The notes: a model not told the origin generated them from the sequence alone. Numbered from the stretch's first letter, positions 12,051 to 23,924 are shown. The stretch: 64,000 nt of DNA from Sorex araneus (GCF_027595985.1 NC_073302.1:219315854-219379853), one strand, 5' to 3'. A program made the numbers and translations.

Positions 12051-12860
12051 CTGGATTTTTCTTAATGATAAGGACATACTAATATCTCAGGGAAATAACT
12101 TATAAATCACTTTTAGAAATCTTCCCAGAGATTTTGGTTACCAGGCATATTAAGTTAAATTTTAATGGAATAATTATGTTGCTAAATTGCATTAAATCTG
12201 TTTCACATTTGACAACTAGAAGAAAATATAGTTACTTACTAGATATCCAGTTTAAGAAGACAACATTTGTCTACTAGATTTTATATCATCCCAGTGCTCC
12301 TATGCATTGAGATATATGCATGTATTTTTTAGAGTTACATGTGAAGTAACAATGTTTTGATCAAAAACTTTACTCATTTGTGATTTTAAAAAGAGCCTGT
12401 CTGTTTTACAAACCATAAATAATTAACAACATTTTAAATAAAATGAAAAGGGTTTTAGTGTGTTCCAACTAATCAATTTTGCATGCCCTAACTTGGAGGG
12501 AAAATTTGACACTTTAGTCTCATAAAGTTGCATTCCCTTTCTTAAATGTTCATAAAAATAAGTTTTGAAATGGTGGTTTATTTTAATGAAACTCATCTAA
12601 ATGCTGAATACGATAGTTCTCATTAAGAAAACATTGCTATTGAGATTGGGAATCATGAATAAGTTCTTTTTTTTTTCCTTCATACTAGAGCCTTTAGATT
12701 TTCTCATGATTGAAGAGGGAATAGTTTCCCATTTCCAGTAAGAATGGGAAATGACTTTGTGTATTACAACTTGAGAATGGATCCCTTAAGCTAATAATAA
12801 GGATGTGAAGTCAAAGCATCATCCACTTTATTTCTTTCTGATCAACTAAAGGTTCGAAAA

Positions 12861-12995
12861 ATTGGGCCAGAGCAATGTTTAGGTAGTTGCCTTGCATGAA
12901 GCATCCCTGGTTCTATCCCCATCATATATATATGGTCCTCTGAACACTGCCTGAAGTAAACTCTGAGCACTACCAGATGTGGCCTAGATAAAATA
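12861..12995 (+). mobile_element. Diverged SOR-like SINE
   Basis: Degenerate head (GGGCCAGAGCAATG ... TTGCCTTGCATG), a B-box-like GGTTCTATCCC and body remnants (ATATGGTCCTCTGAACACTGCC). Old copy without clear TSD. Confidence 0.75.
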
Positions 12996-13566
12996 AGAAA
13001 ATGTTGCTTCCGAATAACTAGCGAGAGGGCTATGTTTCTGCTTAACCCTACAGGTTTATCACATTTGGCAAGGAGGTATGAGAGAGAAGTCCCCAGTTCT
13101 CTGCACGTTTTCTTTATAAATTAAGAAAGATTTCAGCTTTTATTGAGTAGTAGAATAAGCAAGGGACTATGGGAATTGAAGGTGAAAAGCAAAATACTTC
13201 AAGTTCTCAATTTTCTAGGGAAGTTACCTATGCAGGAAAGTAAATATGCCACTTGGCAGGAATTGAGAAAATTTTAAAAAGGAAAGATTAAAGGGAGAAA
13301 AAGTTCGACATGAAAGTTCAAAATGAAAGACTTAAGGGGGAACAAGACATATCAAACTCACTTTATTTGCTCCAGTATCTCTATTAGCAAGAAAGTGTCA
13401 AAAATTGTAAAATCATCTTTCCCTTCTTCAGATGTATGGATGTGAGCAAATCCTCTTTCAAGGTGCATGGGTTAAGGCAGAGCATACAATGCACTCTGTA
13501 CCGTGTAATTCTATAGTAATTCATTGAGATATCTGTTCACTCTAATGCTTTGCATCACTTGATATT

Positions 13567-13712
13567 AGCACTGTAGCACTGTTAATGGTTTTCATCGATT
13601 TGCTCGAGCGGGCACCAGTAACTTTTCCATTGTGAGACTTGTTGCTGTTTTGGGCATATCGAATATGCCATGGGTAGCTTGCCAGGCTGTGCCGTGTAGG
13701 CAGGACGCTTTC
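13567..13712 (-). mobile_element. RTE-tailed SINE, 3' part (split by an L1 end)
   Basis: Inverted copy of the SINE whose 3' end derives from an RTE LINE: (AGCACTGT)-type tail, then TCGATTTGCTCGAGCGGGC, ACCAGTAAC, GGCATATCGAATATGCC and CTTGCCAGGCT. It stops at about 13712, where an L1 3' end begins; the continuation GATACTCTAGGTAGCTTGC appears at about 14131. Confidence 0.85.
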
Positions 13713-14027
13713 TCTCTCTCTCTCTTTTTATTTTTTTTTGTATTTTTTTCTTTTTTAATTTTTTCGGAAGTTTTTGTTTTTTGTTTTTTTTATTAGTGGT
13801 GAATCACTGTGGGGGTACCATTACAGACTTATAAATTTTCGTGCTTGCATTTCAGTCATACAATGATTGAGTACCCATCCCTCCACCAGTGCCCATTTTC
13901 CAACACCAGTCGTCCCAGTATCCCTCCCACAACCCCCATCCCATTCCCCCCCACCCTGCCTCTGTGGCAAGGTATTCCCTTTTGCACTCTCTCCCTCCCT
14001 CCCTCTCTTTCTCTCTCTCTCTCTTTA

Positions 14028-14064
<37 letters not shown>

Positions 14065-14115
14065 TTGGTTGTTGTGGTTTGCAGTAGAGGTATTAAGTGG
14101 CCATCAGGTTGGGTC
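13713..14115 (-). mobile_element. L1 3' end (antisense), inserted in an RTE-tailed SINE
   Basis: T-rich tail, then the inverted L1 3' UTR hallmark: GAATCACTGTGG, CATACAATGATTGAGTACCC, CCATCCCTCCACCAGTGCCC. This is followed by a long CT microsatellite, the inverted form of the purine-rich tract of this L1 3' UTR. SINE sequence on both sides shows it landed in an existing SINE. No clean TSD seen. Confidence 0.8.
13982..14063. repeat. (CT)n / (CTTT) microsatellite inside L1 3' UTR
   Basis: About 80 nt of CT dinucleotides with TTT interruptions, an expanded polypurine tract of the antisense L1 end. The ORFs crossing it are artefacts. Confidence 0.9.
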
Positions 14116-14156
14116 TATAGCAAGTGGGATACTCTAGGTAGCTTGCTGGGCACTTG
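14116..14156 (-). mobile_element. RTE-tailed SINE, remaining 5' part after the L1 insertion
   Basis: GGATACTCTAGGTAGCTTGC continues the inverted SINE body interrupted at 13712. The tRNA head is not recognisable, so the copy was 5'-truncated or has been lost. Confidence 0.6.
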
Positions 14157-14554
14157 AGAGTATTCTTGCATAAATTAATTCTTAGTTACAGTGCTCTTAA
14201 ATTCCATATGTGAAGTGATTAGAGTTCTAGGTAATGGAATAACCCAAAATAACTGAATCCACTTTTAGCTATGATCTTGATTTTTACATAACCTTGCAAT
14301 CACTAACTAATGATTGGCCCTGATCAAATACCAGTGTACTGTATCACAGAACAGAGTATTTTTATGTTATACTGTCTATGTGTCATTATCAAGGAGAGGA
14401 ATTGGTAAAATTAATTTAAACATTTAAAACCTGAATGCCTATTTCCATTAGAAAAATATCAGTAAATTTGATGGCTGGAGAATGAAGCATCAGAAATATT
14501 ATTTGTGAGATGGAAAAACTTTCTACTATGAAGAAACTTTTCAATGCTTTCTTA

Positions 14555-14680
14555 TGTTTGTTTTCAGTGATTTGGGGGAAAAGGAAGGGTTGGGGTGTTC
14601 CAGGGATATAATCCAGGACCTCATACATGAAAAGCAAATACTCTACCACCATGATATATCCCTAACCACCAAAGCTTTCC
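14555..14680 (-). mobile_element. Old tRNA-derived SINE remnant
   Basis: The inverted tRNA-like head is legible: CCAGGACCTCATACATG, AAAGCAAATACTCTACCACC, ATATCCC. It resembles general tRNA-derived SINE heads and differs from the SOR consensus enough that subfamily assignment is not safe. Confidence 0.5.
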
Positions 14681-15260
14681 ATTTTTATTTTCTGTTCTCA
14701 TTTCTTTACGCCATTGGATCATGTTAATTTTTAATCTGTGGAACTTCAAAAGTTTCCTCGTCCTTGCCTTGTCCTTTTATTTCAAAACTTGGGGGCTCAA
14801 AAACTTCCTGAATCCCATGAGACAAGAAAAGTCAGCTAAAGGGAGAACAAGGGCAGCTCTTTCCTTTTAGGCCCTGCTGGGGAGGCAAAGGTTGTGGTTT
14901 CAGTTGTGCCAGTAAATCTGTGGTGCCTCAAAATATCTCCTTTTCCACCTGTCATGAAGCCTCAATTCCATAGTTAGATGGTCACTTCTTTGGTTATGCA
15001 GTGCAGATTCCATTGGGAGGGGCAACACCTTGCGATTATTATAGTCTAACTCTTGTATCTTTTTCTGAGCAAAGGATCAGATTTCCCTGGAACAGCTGAA
15101 ATCAGTGATCAGAAATAAGATAGGTCTCGTAGGGTTTCCCAAAGGATAGGAAACCTAAATATAGTTACACAAGAATACTTGTCAATAGAACTTATCAGAT
15201 GTAGGAGTCATCAATTTTTCTCTCATAATTAATCGTCTTATTTTTTTAATTCTTTTTTAG

Positions 15261-15350
15261 CTGACATTGATGATATGAAAATATGCTATGTTCTAAGAGA
15301 TGGGGCTAATGCCACAAGTGACATTTTCCATTTTACTGTTGAAGATGGTG
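15261..15350 (+). CDS. FREM2: FREM2 exon 2: end of CSPG repeat 12
   Basis: A 90-nt exon between TTCTTTTTTAG and a strong donor G|GTAAGT. Joining exon 1 (last base G, phase 1) to CT at 15261 gives an alanine codon, and the frame then runs on to ...FHFTVEDG. This includes the expected end of a CSPG repeat, with the NATSD sequon (N-glycosylation) conserved in mammalian FREM2. The exon is symmetric (phase 1-1), so skipping it would remove 30 residues without a frameshift. It is shorter than the 60-codon limit of many ORF lists and is recognised from protein similarity plus both splice sites. Confidence 0.93.
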
Positions 15351-16295
15351 GTAAGTATTCTACTTTGCTATTTTAATTTTTTTAAGGAAGAGTAATATTT
15401 ATTGGCTAGTGTTTAATTTCATTATAAAAATGTATATCAAAAATTATTGTATGCCTACCTAAATTTTTGCTGAATTAAATTGATATTTGACGTACCTCCT
15501 TAAGCTAACATAATCATATTCTGCAGTGATTGAAGATAAAATTCTAGTTATCACGTCTATCTTGTGATTTGTAAGCCTCTAAAGAGGAAGGTCTTTATAA
15601 ATAGGAGCCCAGTTGTCCAGTTGTTCAGGCTGTGATCTGCATGAGTATACCTACTTGATGTGATAAAAAGATACTGGAATCCAGCCCCCGTGGCAAGCCC
15701 TGTGCCTACCCGCCTGCCTGTAAGCATATGTCTGCGCATGTGCAAACAAGGTACAGGATACCTTGTATATGGGTTTATCTGGGTAAATTCTAGTAGATAA
15801 AATGTTGTATTCACCAAGAAATTAGCTCTTTATAAACTTAGGCTTTATTTCACCCATCTCGGCTTGTCTTATGATTTTTTCTCATGTCGGGGATTTTGTG
15901 ATTTGGCTTAGCGAAAATTTTGTCTAGTGAAGTCTGAGAATTGACACAGCAGGATGTGGCTGTGATCTGAGTCTTCTTAGCGATATTCTTATCCTCACTC
16001 CCCAGAGTTCTGACTGTCATTCATACTCTTCTTTATTCCTGATCAAGTCTTTTCCTTAATCCTGTGGGAAGGTGGCACCGTTGGCTACTTGTAAATTTTT
16101 CATAAAAATGACTTTATTCCTTCGTGCTCTCAAGAGAAACGGAAACCCTGAAGTGCAGGCATTCTATGAACAAGACAAAGTCAGAGGGGAGATGTGGGGG
16201 TGGGGGAAGAAGACAGGGAGAAAGTAAATAATTCAAATCAGATGTCACTTTTCTTATCAAGTTTTACATTTTTTAGCTAAATTGAAAATTTTTAA

Positions 16296-16436
16296 TTTGG
16301 GCTGGGGGATGGATATTGGGTGACACTGGCTGGGCTCAGCAGCTGTCCTGATTTGTGCTCAGGGGGACCATAAGCAGTATTTGATTAAGCCAGGATCCCG
16401 CACATTCATGGCAAGTGCCTTGCTCCTGTGCTAGGT
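16296..16436 (-). mobile_element. Old SINE remnant, target of a younger SINE
   Basis: Inverted degenerate SOR-like body (GTGCTCAGGGGGACCATAAG) and head (GGCAAGTGCCTTGCTCCTGTGCTAG). The RTE-tailed SINE that follows inserted at its 5' edge, duplicating CTCCATTCCCT. Confidence 0.6.
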
Positions 16437-16447
16437 CTCCATTCCCT

Positions 16448-16700
16448 GTCCCTGTCCCTGTCACTGTCATCCCATTGCTCATCGATTTGTTCGAGCGGGC
16501 ACCAGTAACGTCTCTCATTGAGAGACTTATTGTTACTGTTTTTGGCATATCCAGTACGCACGGGTAGCTTGCAAAGCTCTGCCGCACGGGCTCGATACTC
16601 TCGGTAGCTTGCTGGGCTCTCCAAGAGGGGTGGAGGAATCAAACTCGGGTCAGCCGCGTGAAAGGCGAACGCCCAACCGCTGTGCTATTGCTCTAGCCCC
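16448..16700 (-). mobile_element. RTE-tailed SINE, full length with tRNA head and perfect TSD
   Basis: Plus-strand display: microsatellite tail (CCCTGT)n CACTGTCATCCCATTG, RTE-derived 3' end and body (ACCAGTAACGTCTC, TACTGTTTTTGGCATATCC, CTCTCGGTAGCTTGC), then an inverted tRNA head (CGCTGTGCTATTGCTCTAGCCC, split by one line here). Flanked by a perfect 11-nt TSD CTCCATTCCCT (16437-16447, 16701-16711). There is no poly(A). Confidence 0.93.
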
Positions 16701-16724
16701 CTCCATTCCCTAAAATTATTTTTT

Positions 16725-17253
16725 TTTACTAATTACATATTATTGTCATTTTTATCTATATAACATTAATTTATACGATTCAGAGGTTTTGAGTACAGTT
16801 TCCTGTCTCTGAAATACTTATCACCATACCTCAGCCACCACCACAGTTTTAATATTGTCAATGACACTGTGTTGAATTTCCTCCCCCATCTCCCCCCTCC
16901 CCCCCAGCCCATCTTCCCTCCACACTGAAAACTACAGGTTCCCTATGTGAATTTTGAGGGTTCTTTTCATTTAATATCATTTCTTCCCTTGCTTTGCTTC
17001 TGTATCCCACATACAAATGAGAATACCTGATATTTTATTTTTTTCTTTTGTTGTATTTCACTTAGCATGACCCCTTCTAGTTCCATATAATTGTTACAAA
17101 AGGCATGATTTTATTTTTTCTTATGACAGAGTAGTCCTTTATGTATAAAGTAAACCACATTTTCTTTATCCATTTGTCTGTCATTAGGAATTTACTTGGG
17201 TTGTTCCCATATCACAACACTTGTAAATAATACTCCAGAAATAGGCATATATA
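16725..17253 (-). mobile_element. Older L1 3' end (antisense), part 1
   Basis: Inverted L1 3' UTR and ORF2 C-terminal remnants, including the region that in L1 carries the last ORF2 residues (plus strand: TATTTCACTTAGCATGACCCC, ATCCATTTGTCTGTCATTAGG; each shown for location only). More diverged than the 26 kb and 54 kb copies. Interrupted at 17254 by an RTE-derived element and resumes at about 17534. Confidence 0.8.
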
Positions 17254-17533
17254 TCACTGTATCACTGTCATTCTGTTGATCTTTGTTTTGCTCGAGTTGG
17301 CCCAGAAACATCTCTATTCCTCATAGTAAATTTTCGCAGCCTCTCTTTACTCGTACTTCCCAATGGTGCCACATTAGAGGCTCTTCAGAGTCAAGGGAAT
17401 GACACCCATCATTGTTACTGTATTTGGCATATGAATACGCCATGGGGAGCTTGCCAGGCTCTTCCCCTACTAGCAGTAAACTCTCCATAGCTTGCCAGGT
17501 TCTCCAAAAGGGACAACCTCTCTCTCTATATAT
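17254..17533 (-). mobile_element. tRNA-less non-autonomous RTE derivative inserted in L1
   Basis: Plus-strand display: ATCACTGTATCACTGTC tail, TTTGCTCGAG, the middle segment TAGAGGCTCTTCAGAGTC and ACACCCATCATTGTTACTG, then CATATGAATACGCCATGG and AGCTTGCCAGG, ending CTCCAAAAGGGA. It contains the RTE 5' segment and 3' end joined directly and has no tRNA head. Similar AGGCAT sequence on both sides hints at a TSD. Confidence 0.8.
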
Positions 17534-17955
17534 AGAGGCATGTGTCTATTTTTTTAAATTAGTGCTTTTGTGTACCGGGGATAGATACCTAAGAGTGGAA
17601 TTATTGGATCATGTGGAAATGAATTTTGAAAAAACTTCATGCTATATGTCATAGACTTTGAACTAATTTACATTCCTACTAAGAGTGAATAAGGCCTGAT
17701 CAACACTTGCTGTCTGGCTTTTTTAATGTACGCCATTCTTACAGGTATCTCATTGCCACTTTTTATTTGATTTTTCCTGGCAGTAAGTGATAGTGAACAT
17801 TTCATGTGTCTGTAGGATATCTGGAAATCTTTGGTGAAGAATCTGTTCATTTCTCTCTCCACTTTTTTATGGAGTTGCTTGCTTTCTTATTGAATTTTGT
17901 GAGTTCCTTATATAGTTAAGACATTAAAACTTTGTCAGATGTGTTATGTGCATGC
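17534..17955 (-). mobile_element. Older L1 (antisense), part 2: ORF2 C-terminal remnant
   Basis: Continues the L1 broken at 17253. Minus-strand translation of 17668-17862 shows L1 ORF2 C-terminal-type sequence, including MNRFFTKDFQ in the segment before the cysteine-rich end. Decayed, non-functional. Confidence 0.8.
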
Positions 17956-18666
17956 TTTTTAAAATGGCACACAGTATGTCATCTATCTAAAAAATATTAT
18001 ATGCTTACCCTCTATATTTGAAGCTATTGCACATGTTTAAAATAACATTGGACAAAAAGTGATCCCATCTCCAAAAATTGACATCTGATGGATGGATGTG
18101 TGCCAGAATAATTAAAAAATGTTAACTTTTATGCAAATATTAAATGCCTTCTTTTTTATAGGAATCAAGTCATACTTTAGGTTAGGATTCTCACTTGAGA
18201 GAAATCTTCTCTATTTAAATTGAGTTATTGCTTAACATGTTCACACACACACATACACATTATTTTCAAATTCTCTTAATTAAATCAAAAACTTATATAT
18301 GACATTTTTGTTTATGTAATTCTGCCCTCATAATGTTTCTGAGTTTTTTTAAGTATTACTTCACAAATGAAGAAGCTGAGTTTCCTGTTTCTTATAGGAA
18401 ATTACAAATGTCAAATTATAATGGTCGACAGTTCAAGGCTTCTTTGAATTCCTGATTCTTTACTATCTCCAGACAATAATTTCCATACTTGTTCAGGATA
18501 GTGGTAAGAGGAATGAAAATCAAAACTTGTCTAGGCTCTCTGTCCAAGTTTTTAGGAATGACTAACAGATAAGTGTGGACAGATAAAAGTAAAATCTGAT
18601 AGAATGTTCTGCCAACTATGGTATCAATTTTAATTTTATATTTTTATTGTGTTTTAAACTGATAGT

Positions 18667-18988
18667 TTTTAAAAAATTTTTATTAGTGAATCACCGTGAG
18701 GTACAGTTACAAACTTACGAACTTTCGTGTTTGCATTTCAGTCATACAATGATCATTTACCCATCCCTTCACCAGTTCCCATTCTCCTCCACCAATGTTC
18801 CCAATAGCCCTCCCACCACCACCACCCCATTGTTTTCACCATTTATATCTGATCCCACCAACCCACCCCACCTCTGCGGCAGAGCATTCCCTTTTGTTCT
18901 CTCTCCTTTTGGGTGTTATAGTTTGCAATAGAGGTATTGAGTGGCCATTGTGTTTGGTCTGTAGTCTACTTTTGGCACGCATCTTTAT
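18667..18988 (-). mobile_element. L1 3' UTR fragment (antisense) with TSD
   Basis: T-rich start, GTGAATCACCGTGAGGTAC, CATACAATGATCATTTACCC, ACCAGTTCCCATTCTCC and the GTCTGTAGTCTACTTTTGGC end. Flanked by a 10-nt duplication AACTGATAGT (18657-18666, 18989-18998), so this is a complete, severely 5'-truncated insertion. Confidence 0.9.
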
Positions 18989-19032
18989 AACTGATAGTAT
19001 TATTTTCTGGCATTGTGGTATAATTCTTTATT

Positions 19033-19167
19033 TCTTGAAGTACACCCAACAGTGCTCAGGCCTCTCTCATAGCTCTGCTCTCTGGACAGTGCTTTTAGAG
19101 AACTATATGTGATGCCAGGAATCTGCGAGACAAGAGTCTTAAGCCTTGTACTATCTCTCCTGGCCTT
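19033..19167 (-). mobile_element. Old SOR-like SINE
   Basis: Inverted body (ACCCAACAGTGCTCAGGCC) and head (GTACTATCTCTCCTGGCC). High divergence. Confidence 0.6.
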
Positions 19168-19249
19168 GTGATTCCTTTTTTAGGCATGTAGAAAACATTT
19201 ATTCTAACTAAGGTTCAAATTAATACAAAATAAAATAAATAAAATAACA

Positions 19250-19412
19250 GAATGGAAATAGTGGATTAAGTCACTTGCCTCATATGCAGCCAACCCAGAT
19301 TCAAGTTCTGGTACCACATGTGGCCCCCCTAGCATCACTAGGGTCATCCCGGAACACAGTCAGAAATAGGCCATGAGCACTCTGGGCATGGCCCAAGCCT
19401 TCTTGAATTAAA
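19250..19412 (+). mobile_element. Old SOR-like SINE
   Basis: Degenerate head (AGTCACTTGCCTCATATGCAG, CCAGATTCAAGTTCTGG) and a body with GGCCCCCCTAGCATCACTAGG. A-rich end. Confidence 0.6.
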
Positions 19413-20901
19413 AATAAACATATATAAGTCAAATCATCTCACGAAGACCATTTTATGCCACTTCTATTAATTACAATACAAGAAATTTAATACAGGCTTA
19501 CAGAAGAATTCAGCACATCACTTAATGCAGATTTTATTACAAAACAGGTTATGCTCACATACTATTTATAAAGTTATAAACCGAGAAATAAATTTGAAAA
19601 ATATCTGAAAATGTAATTGGAGCTCTGATGGCTCTATTATCCTACTGGAACATGACTTAACAAAAGGAAAAACATACAGTGATCTACATGTCAAAATATA
19701 AAAAGTGAACATGTGAAAATTGCTCTAAGCTCAAACAGAAGAGCTTTTTAATTATGGTATCTACATAACAAAATATTAGACGTTTAAATTTAAATATAAA
19801 GTGCATCACAGGGTAATTCTTAAAATGATCATTTAGAACTATGTTTATTGGAATACTAGTTAAGAATATAAAAAAGTTGTATGCATAGAACACACATACA
19901 TATATACGTTGTAATGTGCATATTATAATATATAAACAATCATTTATCAATTTAGCTAAACACATTTGTTTTCACCATTTATATCTGATCCCAGAAATGT
20001 ACTCTTTAAACCTTTTGTAAATGAACACATTTATCCTCACATTCGATTCTCTGTAGCTTTTCTATAAGCTACTCTAACATAAAAATGCTCCTCTCCTTTT
20101 TTTAAGTTGTCTAAGTTGTTCCAAGGAACTTGTCTAGCTCTCTATTGTGCTGTGAAAGCTTATCTCACATAACTATTCCAGATATGCCCAACCCTCAACC
20201 CTAATGACTGCTAATCACTCTTCAACACAGAGCTCAAATGTCATTTCCTCTCCAGCATTGCTCCCAACACGATGATGACAAAGTGAGTCACGCCCTTCTT
20301 TGTATTTCTACCAGACTTGATTTACAGAAGGAATGTTGCTTTCTGATCATTTGCTGGTGTGAATAATTCCATTAGTTGAAAAGCAACAGAAAAGATAGCA
20401 CAGATATCCATATCACAGTGCCTATTTAGGGCAGAACATATAAAAAATGTTCCACATTATTAAAATAAATGAACAGATAAATAGGAGAAATAAGATCTCT
20501 TTTTTATATATGAATTAACTCAACAATATTCTATGAAAAACTCCCATAAACAATTCCTAGTGGACCCTTTGCATTCCTTTGGAACTTCCTCTTATCCGAG
20601 TATTAATTTTAATCCCTATGGCACCAAGAAAGAATTTTTAGTAATTCTTTCACATTTTTAAACACTTGAAATCAACTTCTATGAAAATTCCTTTGAAATC
20701 TTCAATGAAATGTGTTTAAAATTGCAGAGACTTTCAGAAACTCTGTTTGGAGTTCATACATTACTCTTAATTTATGTTTTTTATTTTTAAAAAATTTAGT
20801 ATATTACAAAACTGATAAAGCTTTAAAATTTATGAAAAAATAAGGAATTTTTGTAAAATTACCAGGATTTAAAAATCAGCACCACTACCTTAAGTATTTT
20901 T

Positions 20902-21070
20902 TTTTCTTTTGGGGTCACACCTGGCAATGCACAGGGGTTACTCCTGGCTCATGCACTCAGGAATTACTCCTGGCAGTGCTCAGGGGACCATATGGGATGC
21001 TGGGAATCGAACCCAGGTCGGCCGCGTGCAAGGCAAATAAATGCCCTACCCCCTGTGCTATCTCTCCAGC
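20902..21070 (-). mobile_element. SOR SINE, young, 19-nt perfect TSD
   Basis: Near-consensus inverted SOR copy: GGGGTCACACCTGGCAATGC to TATCTCTCCAGCCC. It carries a small 4-nt internal duplication (AAATAAATG) in the head. Flanked by the perfect 19-nt duplication CACTACCTTAAGTATTTTT (20883-20901, 21071-21089). Confidence 0.95.
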
Positions 21071-21504
21071 CCCACTACCTTAAGTATTTTTAGTCACCCT
21101 ATTTCTTTTGCCTCATGTGATATGAGACATTATGACAGAGAAGTAGAATAAAATACTAGCAAACAGTATCTTCATGCCTCAGTAAAATGCTATTGTGCAC
21201 ATTTTTATTCTTTTGATTATTTGTACTAAGTCTTAAGGTCTCAGCAACTCATCTAAGATATTTTTCGAGAGGCAAAAGAGAGTTGTATGAGCCCCAATTA
21301 ATCTGTTATGGAAAATAGTTTGCTGCTTCTCCATTTGAACTTTGAATGGCATGCTTGTGCATGTGGTGACAGTTCTGTACCCTGGTTTTGACTGTGTTGA
21401 AAATTATAACATATACGGTCAGATTGGTTTTTTGGTGTCTTTGTTTGTTTGTTTGTTTTAGTGAAGCAAAATTATTTTATTGAAAGAAATTACTTTTTGT
21501 TTTG

Positions 21505-21682
21505 ATTTTTATTTTGGGGTCACACCCAGAGGTGCGCAGGTGTTACTCCTCTCTCTGCCTCTGCCCACAGTAACCTCTCCCCGCAGGCTTCGGAGACCAT
21601 ATGGGATGCCAGGAATGGAACTCATGTCGGAGACATGCAAAGCAAGTGACTCTCCCACCATATTATTTCTCCTACCCCCCAA
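21505..21682 (-). mobile_element. Diverged SOR-like SINE
   Basis: Inverted copy: GGGGTCACACCCAGAGGTGC, ACCATATGGGATGCCAGG, ATGCAAAGCAAGTGACTC. Body partly replaced by CTCTGCC-rich sequence. Confidence 0.75.
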
Positions 21683-21714
21683 ACTAAACTAAACATCTAT
21701 TTCTTTTTTTAAAA

Positions 21715-21882
21715 AAAATGCTTTTGGACTACACCCGGTTGTGATCAGGACTCATCCCTGGCTCTACTGCTATGCTCAGAAATCACTCTGGGCAGTTTCA
21801 GGGAACTGGGGTATTGAGGATCAAACCCCGATCCTTCGTGTGTGAGGCAGGCACACAACCCACACACTGTTGATCCAGTCTG
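21715..21882 (-). mobile_element. Old SOR-like SINE
   Basis: Inverted copy: GGACTACACCCGGTTGTG, CTATGCTCAGAAATCACTC, GGATCAAACCCCGATCC, then a degenerate head. Confidence 0.7.
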
Positions 21883-22949
21883 AAGGAAATTACTTAGAGA
21901 AGTTTGAGTGGAGAGAGACAAAGGGAAAGAGGAAGATATATTCAAGAAAAACCACAGGCTTCTCTAGAGTGAGAAAGGCAGAGAGTGGCTTTTGGGAGGT
22001 TATATGCAATTTCTCCAAATTGTCTTGGCCTACGCTTCCCTGCATGCATAGAAGTTCACCTGGGCTTTAAACTTTTTATGGTCTTTTCACATCAGTATCA
22101 GGACCTATAGGTGCTCCTCTAGCCTCTCATTTCCTGAGGGCCCACCCCTGCATGGTCCTTCAGTGTTGAATATAAGTAGGTACCTGGGTTTCTCCATCTC
22201 CAGAGCTCAGGATTTGCAGCTTAAGGGTATGTATTCCTCATTCCTTTTGAGCCCAAAGGCATGTTCTTCTTAAATTTTGCAATTTCCCCAAAATCTCATT
22301 ATTAAGGCCCCATATCTACCTATCTGCCACTTAGATTCTCAATGCAGATGCTGTTGAAATAGAAGAATAGAGACAGAGGCAGAACTGGAAAGTCCATTTT
22401 GCAGCTAAGATGTCAGTGATAGTGGAAACTTGGATTTCCTCCATAGTTGCAACTGATTTAGGCAGATCGGAAGTTCTTCATTCTAGTTAGAAGAAGCACA
22501 AGTGTTTGCTCGAAGGTGACCAGGAACTTCAGGACATAAGACAAAGTAATTCTTCATAATTAGCTTGAGTTGAAAACAAAGGCTGGAGAAAAAATGTAAA
22601 TAAGTTCAGTACATCAGAAAAAGGAGTCCTGAGAGCTAGCATTAAAAGATTAGACAGACATATTCAGCTCAGAGAAAAAAAACAGCATTCTTGGCAATAA
22701 AATTAATTACTAGTGACATGAGAACTAGAGGAACGACACTGGTGCCTCAGGGAGTTATAATAAGACTGTGAAGTAATGTTAGGCACCGGTACAAATATTT
22801 TTAATCTGCTAAGAAGGGAACAGAGGATCTTCTAAAAATACAGATCTTGGGAAGAAGCATTGGTTACTCTGGCTAAAAGTCTGTAAACTTTTTTTTTTAA
22901 TCGAACAGTTCAGAATAGTTATTGAACATACCTCTGTCTTTAAAAGGCA

Positions 22950-23112
22950 TTAGTTTGAGAGAGAGAGATAATGTTGCAGGTAAAGTGCTTGTCTTGCACA
23001 CAGCTGACTGGTTTTAACCCTGGCACTGCATATGTTCCCTCAAGTACTGCCAGAAGTTAGGCCCTGTGTACAGCCATGTGTGGTCAAAACCCACCTCCAA
23101 TAAATAAAAATG
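22950..23112 (+). mobile_element. Old SOR-like SINE
   Basis: Degenerate head (GTAAAGTGCTTGTCTTGCAC, GGTTTTAACCCTGGC), then body and an A-rich end (CCAATAAATAAAAATG). Confidence 0.65.
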
Positions 23113-23924
23113 AAAAGCATGCATTTAAGAAGCACTTAAACTGTGTCCATGAAATAAGTGATACCGTTTAAATGGGAAGTAATGAAAACTAAATTTAATC
23201 CATATTATTTAGTTTTCTTCTCAAATTATGTATCATATGAATATACTATTAGTTTAGTTTAGAAGAAACTTTTCTCAAATCCTTAAATGAATGAATTAGT
23301 AAGTACATTTTTAGAGGTTTGGCAAGATTCTGTATTTCCTGCTAAAATAAATTATAGTCACCTTTGAAAACGAAGCCAATATTTTATAACATTAAATATA
23401 ATCACATCAAATAAACTATTTGAGGTACATATGAATTATACTACCCCCACCCCAAAATTCCCATTCTGTTTTTCTAAATTGGCTCTGAGTGACTGGGAGG
23501 AGAGGGTGGTATTCAATGATCTTGTATAAAGGAAGTAATTGGCATGATACTCATTTGGCAGAACTTATGACAAGGCATCAGAGAACCAGAATACAGTGAA
23601 AGAGATAGTTCAGAGTTTCTATGGCAAAACTTGCTTGCTTAAAAGACAGTCCTCATCATTAGTTTATTAAATTCTTCAACAAGCCTTGATTTTTTTCAGT
23701 CCCATTGTGTTCCAGGCATCTGAGTCCTGAAAAAATATAAATGAACCTAATAGTCATGGCTTTTGATCTGAGATTCTGATAGATAGGGATGATAACACAG
23801 TAGATAAATAAAACACTTACTTATACTTTGCTTAAAGTATGATGGGAGTTATAATTAAACCCAAGAGAGTGATGCAGCTGTCAGAAAAAGGGCCCTGAAA
23901 GGTGCCATTTAGCTTAGATTTAGG

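Larger units (their letters stand above)
9408..15260 (+). other. FREM2: FREM2 intron 1
   Basis: Donor GTATGG at 9408, and acceptor TTCTTTTTTAG ending at 15260 after a T-rich tract. The first 2.4 kb (9408-11847) and 12064-12860 hold no repeat I can name. The patch 10240-10760 is less AT-rich than its surroundings. The second half carries a young SOR SINE, an older SINE, an RTE-tailed SINE split by an L1 end, and an old tRNA-SINE. No other gene is seen. Confidence 0.9.
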
